A stretch of 7,102 nt of DNA from Actinomycetes bacterium. GTDB lineage: Bacteria; Actinomycetota; Actinomycetes; Actinomycetales; Microbacteriaceae. Position numbers and translations under genes: made by a program. The DNA is taken from contig JAEZSU010000328.1 of NCBI GenBank assembly GCA_023421635.1, positions 1 through 7,102 of the forward strand, given 5' to 3'. Under the pieces are notes generated by a model. That model was not told where the DNA came from, did no database searches, and saw only the letters and a list, made by a program, of their open reading frames with translations. Positions 1-6,270 of this stretch are shown here, one piece after another (positions within the stretch are counted from its first letter, which is position 1; every line of letters starts with the position of its first letter).

Positions 1-206
1 GCCAGGACCCGCAGCTCGTGGGCCGTGCCGAGCCGTCCGGCGCGTTCGAGCGTCGGGTCGTCGGGGTCGGGGACGGCGTCGATCCGGCCGAGCTTCGCGT
101 CGATCGCGCGCATCCACGCGAACTCGCACTCGGCGGCCGCCTTCAGGTCGCTCGCGCTCCACACCACCCGTGCGTCCCGCGTCGCCGTCGCCTCGATGTA
201 CCGCAT
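1..206 (-). CDS. TM0106-family RecB-like nuclease/helicase, N-terminal fragment
   Basis: This is the first 68 codons of a minus-strand gene that runs off the left edge. It has no stop in frame and reads MRYIEATATRDARVVWSASD followed by LKAAAECEFAW. The 'WSASDLKAAAECEFAW.R..DA.LGR' pattern, then 'DPDDPTLERAGRLGTAHE', matches my memory of the N-terminus of actinobacterial TM0106-family proteins, which combine a RecB-like (PD-(D/E)XK) nuclease region with a helicase region. Only the start is here, so neither the nuclease nor the helicase motifs can be checked. The ATG at 206 was chosen because its frame gives the family-like sequence and AAGGGG (211-216, minus strand) lies 4 nt upstream. Another ATG at 210 is in a different frame. 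It is divergent from nadE. The substrate and cellular role are inferred only at family level (DNA metabolism). Confidence 0.72.
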   Translation of the reverse strand, partial: MRYIEATATRDARVVWSASDLKAAAECEFAWMRAIDAKLGRIDAVPDPDDPTLERAGRLGTAHELRVL

Positions 207-224
207 GCATCCCCTTTCCCCCCG

Positions 225-230
225 ACCCTA
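225..230 (-). promoter_or_regulatory. Possible -10 box for the TM0106-like gene
   Basis: On the minus strand this reads TAGGGT, matching the actinobacterial TAnnnT -10 pattern. It lies 18 nt before the ATG at 206, so transcription would start near 218, just ahead of the AAGGGG ribosome site. No recognisable -35 is seen at the right distance. Confidence 0.35.
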
Positions 231-289
231 CCGACCGCCTCCGACAGCGCTCCGTGCGGGCGGACCGCGCGGGCTCCCGGCCGGGGTGC

Positions 290-295
290 AAGACT
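290..295 (+). promoter_or_regulatory. Possible -10 box for leaderless nadE
   Basis: AAGACT ends exactly 6 nt before the GTG start of nadE. This is the same spacing as the better TAnnnT hexamers before the GTG starts at 4064 and 6442. The first base departs from TAnnnT. The G-rich stretch 297-301 abuts the GTG and is too close to serve as a normal Shine-Dalgarno site, which also favours a leaderless start. No clear -35 is visible. Confidence 0.3.
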
Positions 296-301
296 GAGGG
301 G

Positions 302-2365
302 GTGAGCGAGCTCCCGTTCGACAGTGTCTACCGCCACGGGTTCGCGCGCGTCGCCGCGTGCACCGTCCCGATCCGCGTCGCCGACCCCGCCGCCAACGCG
401 GCGTCGGTGCTGGCCGAGGCGCGCCTGTGCGACGCCGACGGCGTCGCGGTCGCGCTCTTCCCCGAGCTGTGCCTGTCGGGGTACGCGATCGAGGACCTCG
501 TCCTCCAGGACGCCCTGCTCGATGCGGTCGAGGAGGCGGTGGAGCAGCTCGTCGCCGCATCCGTGGACCTCATGCCGATGCTCGTCGTCGGGGCGCCGCT
601 GCGCCACCGCAACCGCGTCTACAACTGCGCGGTGGTCATCCACCGGGGCGAACTGCTGGGCGTCGCGCCCAAGGCGTACCTGCCGACCTACCGCGAGTTC
701 TACGAGCGCCGCTGGTACGCACCGGGTGACGACATCCGCGGCGAGGACATCCGGGTCGGCGCCACGTATGCGCCCTTCGGCACCGATCTGCTGTTCGAGG
801 CACTCGATGTGCCTGGCCTCGTCGTCCACGCCGAGGTGTGCGAGGACATGTGGGTGCCGATCCCGCCGTCCGCCGAGGCGGCGCTCGCGGGCGCCACGGT
901 GCTCCTGAACCTCAGCGGCAGCCCCATCACGATCGGGCGCGCCGACGACCGGCATCTGCTCGCGAAGTCGCAGTCGCTTCGTGGCCTCGCCGCCTACGCG
1001 TACGCCGCCGGCGGCACCGGCGAGTCCACGAACGACGTGTCGTGGGACGGGCAGACCATGATCTACGAGACCGGCAGGCTGCTCGCCGAGACCGAACGGT
1101 TCCCGGACGGGCCCCGGCGCAGCCTCGCCGACGTCGACCTCGATCTGCTGCGGCAGGAACGCCTGCGGCAGGGCACCTTCGACGACAACCGGCGCACCCA
1201 CGCGGCCCGCACGGACGCGTTCCGCACCGTGCACTTCCGGGTCGACCCGCCCGCCCGCGACGTGGGGCTCGCCCGGGCGCTCGACCGGTTCCCGTTCGTC
1301 CCGGACGACCCCGCGCGGCTCGCGCAGGACTGCTACGAGGCCTTCAACATCCAGGTGTCGGGGCTGGAGCAGCGCCTGCGCGCCATCGGGCAGCCGAAGC
1401 CGGTCATCGGCGTCTCCGGGGGTCTCGACTCCACGCACGCGCTCCTCGTGGTCGCGCGGGCGATGGACCGGATGGGCCGCCCGCGCAGCGACATCCTCGC
1501 CTACACGATGCCCGGCTTCGCGACGAGCGACCACACCCGCTCGAACGCGGTCGCCCTCGCCGAGGCGGTGGGCGCCACGATCGAGACGATCGACGTGCGC
1601 CCGGCGGCGACGGAGCTCCTGCGCGGCATCGACCACCCCGCCGCATCCGGCGAGAAGGTGTACGACGTCACCTTCGAGAACGTGCAGGCCGGGGTTCGCA
1701 CCGACTTCCTCTTCCGGCTGGCGAACCGCCACGGCGGCATCGTCATCGGCACCTCCGATCTGTCGGAGCTCGCGCTCGGCTGGGCCACGTACGGCGTGGG
1801 CGACCAGATGAGCCACTACGCCGTGAACGCGGGCGTGCCGAAGACCCTCATCCAGCATGTGATCCGCTGGGTCATCGCGGCCGGGGAGGGCGTGGACGCC
1901 CGCACCGCGGCGGTGCTGCAGTCGGTGCTCGACACCGAGATCAGCCCGGAGCTCGTCCCCGCGGACGAGGACGGCAAGGTGCAGTCCACGCAGGACACGA
2001 TCGGGCCGTACGCGCTCCACGACTTCACGCTCGCGCACGTGCTGCGGTACGGCTTCCGCCCGTCGAAGATCGCGTTCCTGGCGACCCGCGCCTGGGCGGA
2101 TCCGGATGCGGGCACCTGGCCCGCGGGCTTCCCCGACGACGAGCGCTACGCGTTCGACGAGGAGACGGTGGTGCGCTGGCTGAAGGTGTTCCTGCGCCGG
2201 TACTTCGCGTTCGCGCAGTTCAAGCGGAGCGCGCTGCCCAACGGCCCCAAGGTGGCCGCCGCCGGTTCCCTCTCGCCGCGCGGCGACTGGCGCGCCCCGA
2301 GCGACGGCAACGCCACCGCGTGGCTCGCGGAGTTGGACGCCGCGCTGCCGCAGTACGCCGGTTGA
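302..2365 (+). CDS. nadE: Glutamine-dependent NAD+ synthetase
   Basis: A 687-residue enzyme that amidates deamido-NAD+ to NAD+ using ATP and ammonia released from glutamine, the last step of NAD biosynthesis in the cytosol. Residues about 1-330 form the carbon-nitrogen hydrolase (glutaminase) domain, with the expected triad Glu55 (FPELCLSGY), Lys124 (VAPKAYLPTYREF) and Cys180 (HAEVCEDMW). Residues about 340-687 form the synthetase domain, with the ATP P-loop SGGLDST at 372-378 and the conserved FKRSALPNGPKV segment near the C-terminus. It closely resembles, from memory, the roughly 680-residue Mycobacterium tuberculosis NadE, which also runs through 'YQHGFVRVAACT'. Homology begins at about residue 9, so the GTG at 302 is preferred over an upstream in-frame ATG at 170 that would add 44 unlike residues. 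No NrtR- or NadQ-like operator was recognised. All key residues are intact. Confidence 0.97.
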   Translation: MSELPFDSVYRHGFARVAACTVPIRVADPAANAASVLAEARLCDADGVAVALFPELCLSGYAIEDLVLQDALLDAVEEAVEQLVAASVDLMPMLVVGAPLRHRNRVYNCAVVIHRGELLGVAPKAYLPTYREFYERRWYAPGDDIRGEDIRVGATYAPFGTDLLFEALDVPGLVVHAEVCEDMWVPIPPSAEAALAGATVLLNLSGSPITIGRADDRHLLAKSQSLRGLAAYAYAAGGTGESTNDVSWDGQTMIYETGRLLAETERFPDGPRRSLADVDLDLLRQERLRQGTFDDNRRTHAARTDAFRTVHFRVDPPARDVGLARALDRFPFVPDDPARLAQDCYEAFNIQVSGLEQRLRAIGQPKPVIGVSGGLDSTHALLVVARAMDRMGRPRSDILAYTMPGFATSDHTRSNAVALAEAVGATIETIDVRPAATELLRGIDHPAASGEKVYDVTFENVQAGVRTDFLFRLANRHGGIVIGTSDLSELALGWATYGVGDQMSHYAVNAGVPKTLIQHVIRWVIAAGEGVDARTAAVLQSVLDTEISPELVPADEDGKVQSTQDTIGPYALHDFTLAHVLRYGFRPSKIAFLATRAWADPDAGTWPAGFPDDERYAFDEETVVRWLKVFLRRYFAFAQFKRSALPNGPKVAAAGSLSPRGDWRAPSDGNATAWLAELDAALPQYAG

Positions 2366-2374
2366 CGCGCGTCA
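2363..2374. repeat. 12-bp palindrome spanning two convergent stop codons
   Basis: TGACGCGCGTCA is a perfect palindrome. Its first three bases are the nadE stop and its last three, read on the minus strand, are the stop of the convergent phosphopantetheinyl transferase-like gene. It may be coincidental, since two TGA stops facing each other already supply six of the twelve bases. Confidence 0.6.
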
Positions 2375-2941
2375 GCCTACGTGGGCGTAGGCGAGCGTGA
2401 TGACGAAGGCGTTCCGCGACAGGTCGACGATCCGGTAGTGGATGGGACGGTCCGGCACCCACCCGTGGTGGCCGTCGAGCAGCACGGTCTCCGGGCGCAC
2501 CTGCCGACCCCGGCCGTCGGCGGCGAGCACCGCCTGCACCCGCGCCCAGTGCTCCAGGTATTGGTGGTCGCTCGTGCCCGGCCACATGTGCGAGTGCGCG
2601 CGGATCGCGGCGAGCGCGGCCGCATCCGGCAGCGGATCGCGCAGGTCGACCCCCATCTGGATCTCGGGGCCCGCCACCGCGACGACGGTCGCGGCGCGGA
2701 AGCTCACGTCGCGGATATGCAGCGGCGGCTGCCGTCCCTCGACCGTCGGGATGAGATGCGTGTGGTGGCCGTACACGGTGGGCAGCTCGCGCTCCACCTT
2801 CACGGCGGCGGGGTCGACCCGCAGCCGGGCGCCCACGATCTCCCGCGCCAGGATGCGCTTGCGGTCGTGCTCGGGCAGGCGCGGGTCCCAGCCGAGACGG
2901 GCGTCGATGCCTTCCGGGGCATTCAGTGCGATCGAGTCCAC
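2372..2941 (-). CDS. Degenerate 4'-phosphopantetheinyl transferase-like protein
   Basis: A 189-residue protein whose order of segments follows the Sfp-type phosphopantetheinyl transferase fold. Residues about 28-47 read like the 'LAR..LGVDPAEV.LER' part, PLHIRDVSF (about 73-81) sits where 'PLHVSLSHS' is usual, MGVDLRD (96-102) where 'VGVDVE' is usual, and HWARVQAVLAADGRG (131-145) where 'WTRKEAVLKADGRG' is usual. The functional residues are largely replaced: the SHS histidine is absent, the second metal acid of D-x-E is Arg101, and the W-x-x-K-E-A-x-x-K motif has Val135, Gln136 and Ala140. Only Asp99 and Trp132 remain. It is therefore probably not an ordinary holo-ACP-forming enzyme. The GTG at 2941 is preferred over an ATG at 2947 because GAAGGAG lies 6 nt before the GTG but touches the ATG. 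No PKS or NRPS gene is nearby. The family assignment is inferred from pattern alone. Confidence 0.6.
   Translation of the reverse strand: MDSIALNAPEGIDARLGWDPRLPEHDRKRILAREIVGARLRVDPAAVKVERELPTVYGHHTHLIPTVEGRQPPLHIRDVSFRAATVVAVAGPEIQMGVDLRDPLPDAAALAAIRAHSHMWPGTSDHQYLEHWARVQAVLAADGRGRQVRPETVLLDGHHGWVPDRPIHYRIVDLSRNAFVITLAYAHVG
2375..2392 (+). terminator. Hairpin just after nadE, candidate terminator
   Basis: GCCTACG-TGGG-CGTAGGC is a perfect 7-bp stem with a 4-nt loop, starting 10 nt after the nadE stop. No T-run follows, as is common for actinobacterial terminators. It lies inside the last codons of the convergent minus-strand gene (encoding AYAHVG), so it would end nadE transcription within the opposing gene. 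Confidence 0.45.
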
Positions 2942-2947
2942 CGTCAT

Positions 2948-2954
2948 CTCCTTC
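2948..2954 (-). promoter_or_regulatory. Ribosome binding site deciding the PPTase-like start
   Basis: On the minus strand this reads GAAGGAG, a strong Shine-Dalgarno sequence. It is 6 nt from the GTG at 2941 and 0 nt from the ATG at 2947, so the GTG is the better start even though it is the second possible codon. Confidence 0.65.
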
Positions 2955-2977
2955 GGCACCGGAAGGCGCCCACCTTC

Positions 2978-2983
2978 AGCGTA
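2978..2983 (-). promoter_or_regulatory. Possible -10 box for the PPTase-like gene
   Basis: TACGCT on the minus strand matches TAnnnT and is the same hexamer as the candidate -10 at 4052. It would give a leader of about 30 nt containing the GAAGGAG site. About 17 nt upstream lies ATTCCG, a poor -35 match. Confidence 0.35.
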
Positions 2984-3092
2984 CGTCCGGTGGCGAGCGC
3001 CGGAATCCACGCTACGCACGACGACCGGCGGCCCCCAGGGCCGAAGGATGCGGCAGAGTGGGGGTGGCAGCTTCACCGTGGAAGGAAACCCC

Positions 3093-4043
3093 ATGACCCG
3101 CATCGGACGCAGTGACCTCGACGTCTTCCCGCTCTCGCTCGGGGGCAACGTCTTCGGCTGGACGGCCGACCGGGACGCCTCCTTCGAGATCCTGGACGCC
3201 TTCCACGCCGGCGGCGGCAACTTCATCGACACCGCGGACTCGTACAGCGCCTGGGTGCCGGGCCACAGCGGGGGCGAGAGCGAGCGGATCATCGGCGAAT
3301 GGCTCGCCTCCCGGAAGCCGCGCAACATGGTCGTCGCGACCAAGGTGAGCAAGCATCCGGAGTTCCAGGGACTCGCACCGGCCAACGTCCGCGCGGCGGC
3401 GGAGGCCTCGCTGCAGCGCCTCGGTGTCGACACGATCGACCTGTACTACGCCCACTACGACGACCCGGACGTGCCCATCGAGGAGATCGTCGGCGGGTTC
3501 GGGGACCTGGTCACGGACGGGCTGGTGCGCTACACGGCCGTGTCGAACGTGACGGCCGACCGCATCCGCTCCTGGATCTCGCTCGCGCAGGCGGGCGGCA
3601 GCGATCTGCCGGTGGCCATCCAGCCCCACTACAACCTCATGCACCGCAACGACGTCGAGGAGCACATCCTCCCCCTCGCCGAGGAGCACGACCTCGCGAT
3701 CATCCCCTACTACGCGCTGGCGTCGGGGTTCCTGACCGGCAAGTACCGGTCGACCGACACCGCCGGGCAGTCCTCCCCCCGCGCGAAGGGCGCGGCGAAG
3801 TACGCGACCCCGCAGGGACTGGCCGTGATCGACGCGCTCGAGCGCATCGGCGACGCGCACGGCGTCTCGATCGCCGCGACCGCGCTCGGGTGGTTGCGGG
3901 CCCAGCCCGCCGTGGTCGCCCCCATCGCGAGCGCGTCCCGCGTCGAGCAGGTGCAGGATCTGCTGGACGGCGCACGCCTGCAGCTCACGGTCGACGAGAT
4001 CGCCGAGCTCGACCGCATCTCCGCCTGGACGCCGCCCGCCTGA
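3093..4043 (+). CDS. Aldo/keto reductase
   Basis: A 316-residue NADPH-type oxidoreductase of the aldo/keto reductase superfamily, a cytosolic (beta/alpha)8 barrel reducing carbonyl groups. The full catalytic tetrad is present: Asp46 and Tyr51 (NFIDTADSYS), Lys84 (VVATKVSKH) and His121 (LYYAHYDD). The C-terminal part carries VVAPIASASRVEQV, the usual cofactor phosphate-binding region, and the length is normal. The ATG at 3093 is preceded by GGAAGG (3080-3085) with a 7-nt spacer, and homology starts immediately with TRIGRSDLDVFPLSLGGNVFG. The frame is open further upstream but that part is unlike the family. No confident -10/-35 pair was found in the 151-bp divergent spacer; CAGAGT at 3054-3059 is a weak -10 candidate. 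The substrate cannot be told from sequence, and neighbours do not help. Confidence 0.93.
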   Translation: MTRIGRSDLDVFPLSLGGNVFGWTADRDASFEILDAFHAGGGNFIDTADSYSAWVPGHSGGESERIIGEWLASRKPRNMVVATKVSKHPEFQGLAPANVRAAAEASLQRLGVDTIDLYYAHYDDPDVPIEEIVGGFGDLVTDGLVRYTAVSNVTADRIRSWISLAQAGGSDLPVAIQPHYNLMHRNDVEEHILPLAEEHDLAIIPYYALASGFLTGKYRSTDTAGQSSPRAKGAAKYATPQGLAVIDALERIGDAHGVSIAATALGWLRAQPAVVAPIASASRVEQVQDLLDGARLQLTVDEIAELDRISAWTPPA

Positions 4044-4051
4044 GCGCCGAC

Positions 4052-4057
4052 TACGCT
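4052..4057 (+). promoter_or_regulatory. -10 box for a leaderless start at 4064
   Basis: TACGCT matches TAnnnT and ends 6 nt before the GTG at 4064, the distance expected if the transcript starts at the start codon itself. There is no Shine-Dalgarno sequence in the 6-nt gap. No good -35 is visible. It would give the small membrane protein and nucleosidase their own promoter, inside the 20-bp gap after the aldo/keto reductase. Confidence 0.55.
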
Positions 4058-4063
4058 CGAAGG

Positions 4064-4195
4064 GTGAGCTTTCCCACCAACGACGACGACAAGAAGCCGT
4101 CGCCCGCACGGATCGGCATCTGGCTGGTCGTGGGCGGGATCGGCGTGTTCATGCTGCTCTCGGGCATCATCGGCATCGTGACCGGAGGGAACTGA
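4064..4195 (+). CDS. Small single-helix membrane protein (43 aa)
   Basis: I do not recognise a named family. The polar, charged N-terminus (SFPTNDDDKKPSPAR) is followed by one hydrophobic segment at residues about 17-39 (IGIWLVVGGIGVFMLLSGIIGIV), rich in glycine, and a short TGGN tail. This is a typical single transmembrane helix with no signal-peptidase site evident. By the positive-inside rule the KK and R before the helix suggest the N-terminus is cytoplasmic. The GTG start is supported by the TACGCT hexamer 6 nt upstream. Its stop is 1 nt before the nucleosidase start, and it contains that gene's ribosome binding site, so the two are probably translated from one message. Function is unknown. 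The clean start, clean helix and tight coupling make it more likely real than chance. Confidence 0.68.
   Translation: MSFPTNDDDKKPSPARIGIWLVVGGIGVFMLLSGIIGIVTGGN
4184..4189 (+). promoter_or_regulatory. Ribosome binding site of the nucleosidase gene
   Basis: GGAGGG lies 7 nt before the GTG at 4197, inside the last codons of the 43-residue membrane protein. It fixes the nucleosidase start and implies translational coupling. Confidence 0.7.
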
Positions 4196-4196
4196 G

Positions 4197-4751
4197 GTGC
4201 GCCTGCTGGTGGCTGCGCTGCCGTCGGAGATCACGGCGTTCCCGGCGGAGCTCGACGGGTTCGACATCCTCGTCACCGGGCTGGGGAAGCTGCAGGCCGC
4301 GGTCGGCCTCGATGAGGCACTGCGCACCCGCGACTACGAGGAGATCGTGGTCGTCGGCACCGCCGGGCTGCTCTCGCCCGAGCTCGAGGGCGACGTGCAC
4401 GAGGTGACGGCGGCGCTGCAGCACGACGTCGCCGATCTGGACGGCGTGGTCGGCAGGCACGTGGCGCTGCCCGAGCGTGCGGGCGGCGGCGAGGGCGTCG
4501 TGATCGCCACCGGCGACCGGTTCATCGACGACGCGGATGCGGCGGCGCACATCCGCTCGCTCGGGGCGAGCCTGGTCGACATGGAGACGTACGCGTACTT
4601 CTGGGTGGCCGAACGCCGGGGCGTCCCCATCCGCGTCTTCAAGGCCGTGTCCGACAACGCCCAGGACGGCGCGACGACCCTGTGGGACGACGTGGTGAGC
4701 ACGTGCAGCCAGTGGCTGCGCGACCGCATCCGCCTCGAATACGGCGTCTGA
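4197..4751 (+). CDS. MTA/SAH-nucleosidase-like protein (PNP/UDP family)
   Basis: A 184-residue protein of the purine nucleoside phosphorylase / nucleosidase superfamily, whose members cleave N-glycosidic bonds of nucleosides such as methylthioadenosine or S-adenosylhomocysteine. The equivalents of the E. coli MTA/SAH nucleosidase catalytic residues are visible: Glu11 (ALPSEITAF), Glu130 (SLVDMETYAYF) and Asp153 (FKAVSDNAQDGA). The ATGDRFI segment (104-110) matches the family's GD-F- substrate loop. It is about 45-50 residues shorter than the roughly 230-residue E. coli enzyme, with the central region between about 60 and 100 reduced, so substrate range may differ. The GTG at 4197 has GGAGGG 7 nt upstream. 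It is 1 nt downstream of the small membrane-protein gene and converges on the MFS gene. The exact substrate is uncertain. Confidence 0.85.
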   Translation: MRLLVAALPSEITAFPAELDGFDILVTGLGKLQAAVGLDEALRTRDYEEIVVVGTAGLLSPELEGDVHEVTAALQHDVADLDGVVGRHVALPERAGGGEGVVIATGDRFIDDADAAAHIRSLGASLVDMETYAYFWVAERRGVPIRVFKAVSDNAQDGATTLWDDVVSTCSQWLRDRIRLEYGV

Positions 4752-4752
4752 C

Positions 4753-6270
4753 TCAGTCCGCCGACGTCGCCTGCCGGCTGGAGCGCCTGCGGGCGGACAG
4801 GTCGACGACCGCGACCACGAAGGCCACGGCGAGGAACAGCGCGACGGTGATCATGCCGTAGCCGTACGCGTCGTGGAACACCACGGACTCGGGATGCCCG
4901 CTGCCTTCCTCACGGAAGATCGTGGCGTAGAACAGCGCCAGGGCGATGGCGGTGCCGACGGCCGTCCCCACCCGCTGCCCGAGCTGGCCGACGGAGCCGG
5001 CGATCCCGCCCTGGGTGACGGGGATGTCGGCGAGGGTGAGCGTCTGGTTCGGAGAGATGACGAGACCGCCGCCGAACCCGCCGATCGCCATCACCGCGGC
5101 CATGACGTACAGCGTGGCCTCGTCGGAGACGAACAGCGCGGTGACGACCAGCCCGATCGTGCACAGCAGCATGAGCGCCAGGCCCCACACCACGACCCGC
5201 CGCCCGAAGGTGGACACGAGACGACCGCCCACCCACGAGCCGATCGCGCTCATGAGCGCGAAGCCGATGCCGACCATGCCCGCGAAGAGCGCCTGGATAC
5301 CCAGGCCGCTCTGCAGGTACAGCGTCGTCAGCAGGAAGAGCGACGGCGCGGCGGCGAAGTACGCCACCTGCAGCAGCGTGCCGTTCCGGTACGACGAGAT
5401 GCCGAACAGCCCGAACGGGATGAGCGGGCTCCGGCCCGTCGCGGCGTAGCGCCGCTCCCAGGCGAAGAACCCGGCGGCGAACAGCACGAACGCGACGAGC
5501 AGCCACCATCGCTTCGGGTCGTCATCCGGCGACCCGGTGGTGAACAGGAACGGGACGAGGAGCGCCACCACGGTGAGCGCGAACAGCACCAGCCCGACGG
5601 GGTCCAGCTGCAGCTTGCGCGAGGACCGGGTGCGGGTGGACGGCAGCATCCAGATGGCGAGCGCGATGACCACGAGCCCGAGCGGCAGGTTCATCCAGAA
5701 CGTCCACCGCCAGCCGTCCTCCGGGCCGCCGAGAGCGATGAGGAGACCGCCGAGGGTCGGGCCGAATGCGGTCGCGATCCCGATCGTCGCGCCGAACAGG
5801 CCGAACGCGCGTGCGCGCTCCTTGCCCTGGAACAGCTGCTGGATGAGGCCGAGCACCTGCGGCATCTGGATGCCGGCGGCCACGCCCTGCACGAGCCGTG
5901 CGATGAGGAGGACCTCGATGCTCGGCGCCAGCGCGCACGCCGCGCTCGCGAGGGTGAACAGCGACAGCCCGATGAGGAACAGCGCCCGGCGGGATCGCTG
6001 GTCGCCGAGCCGCCCCATCGGGACGAGGAACAGACCGAAGGTGAGCACGTAGCCCGACACGATGAGCTGCAGTTCGGTGGATCCCGCGCCGAACGCGGTC
6101 TCGATGGAGGGCAGCGCGACGTTGACCTTCGAGAGGTCGAGGATCGTGATGGCCGCGACCGCGACGCAGACGGCGAACGCGTGCCAGCGCCGGCGGGAGC
6201 TCAGCTGGATGTCACGCGTGACGGGGGCGGGCCCGGTGGTGGGTCCCTGGGCGAGGTCGCCGTCAGTCAC
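4753..6270 (-). CDS. DHA2-type MFS drug/proton antiporter-like transporter
   Basis: A 505-residue inner-membrane transporter of the major facilitator superfamily, most like the 14-helix DHA2 (EmrB/QacA) exporters. A polar N-terminus of about 28 residues precedes TM1 (AFAVCVAVAAITILDLSKVNVALPSI is split by Asp45, the family's TM1 acid). Motif A lies at 86-95 (GRLGDQRSRR) between TM2 and TM3. The antiporter motif C in TM5 is at about 160-175 (GATIGIATAFGPTLGG). The DHA2-typical GWRWTFWMNLPLG is at 186-198. Many further hydrophobic segments follow, to a basic tail (SARRRSSRQATSAD). The usual D-x-T-I-V-N of TM1 is D-L-S-K-V-N, placing Lys48 near Asp45. The GTG at 6270 overlaps the end of the upstream 59-residue gene by 8 nt, with GAGG 5 nt before it. 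The substrate is unknown; export of drugs or metabolites is the family expectation. No regulator gene is adjacent. Confidence 0.93.
   Translation of the reverse strand: MTDGDLAQGPTTGPAPVTRDIQLSSRRRWHAFAVCVAVAAITILDLSKVNVALPSIETAFGAGSTELQLIVSGYVLTFGLFLVPMGRLGDQRSRRALFLIGLSLFTLASAACALAPSIEVLLIARLVQGVAAGIQMPQVLGLIQQLFQGKERARAFGLFGATIGIATAFGPTLGGLLIALGGPEDGWRWTFWMNLPLGLVVIALAIWMLPSTRTRSSRKLQLDPVGLVLFALTVVALLVPFLFTTGSPDDDPKRWWLLVAFVLFAAGFFAWERRYAATGRSPLIPFGLFGISSYRNGTLLQVAYFAAAPSLFLLTTLYLQSGLGIQALFAGMVGIGFALMSAIGSWVGGRLVSTFGRRVVVWGLALMLLCTIGLVVTALFVSDEATLYVMAAVMAIGGFGGGLVISPNQTLTLADIPVTQGGIAGSVGQLGQRVGTAVGTAIALALFYATIFREEGSGHPESVVFHDAYGYGMITVALFLAVAFVVAVVDLSARRRSSRQATSAD
4756..4798. terminator. 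Weak long-loop inverted repeat after the nucleosidase gene
   Basis: GTCCGCC (4756-4762) can pair with GGCGGAC (4792-4798) around a 29-nt GC-rich loop. It is 4 nt after the nucleosidase stop and within the last codons of the convergent MFS gene. No T-run is present. It is the only candidate terminator I could find at this junction and could easily be chance in GC-rich DNA. Confidence 0.2.

Noticed and set aside
170..301. 44-residue N-terminal extension of NadE from an in-frame ATG at 170
   Set aside because: It would overlap the divergent gene's coding start and matches nothing expected for NadE, while homology starts near residue 9 from the GTG at 302.
143..2038. Long minus-strand open frame (631 codons) opposite nadE
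   Set aside because: Its translation is Arg/Gly/Val/Asp/His-rich with no family motif, and it lies wholly antisense to a well-supported enzyme. In high-GC DNA the frame opposite a real gene is often free of stops.
838..2400. 520-codon plus-strand frame inside nadE in another frame
   Set aside because: Arg/Ala/Gly/Pro-rich translation characteristic of an out-of-frame read of high-GC coding sequence.
2948..3433. Longer minus-strand start for the PPTase-like gene inside the aldo/keto reductase
   Set aside because: The extension overlaps the divergent reductase gene and reads as its antisense; the GAAGGAG site and family-like sequence point to the GTG at 2941.
3012..4109. 365-codon minus-strand open frame opposite the aldo/keto reductase
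   Set aside because: Compositional shadow of the reductase, which has a full catalytic tetrad and a good ribosome site. The shadow has no domain pattern.
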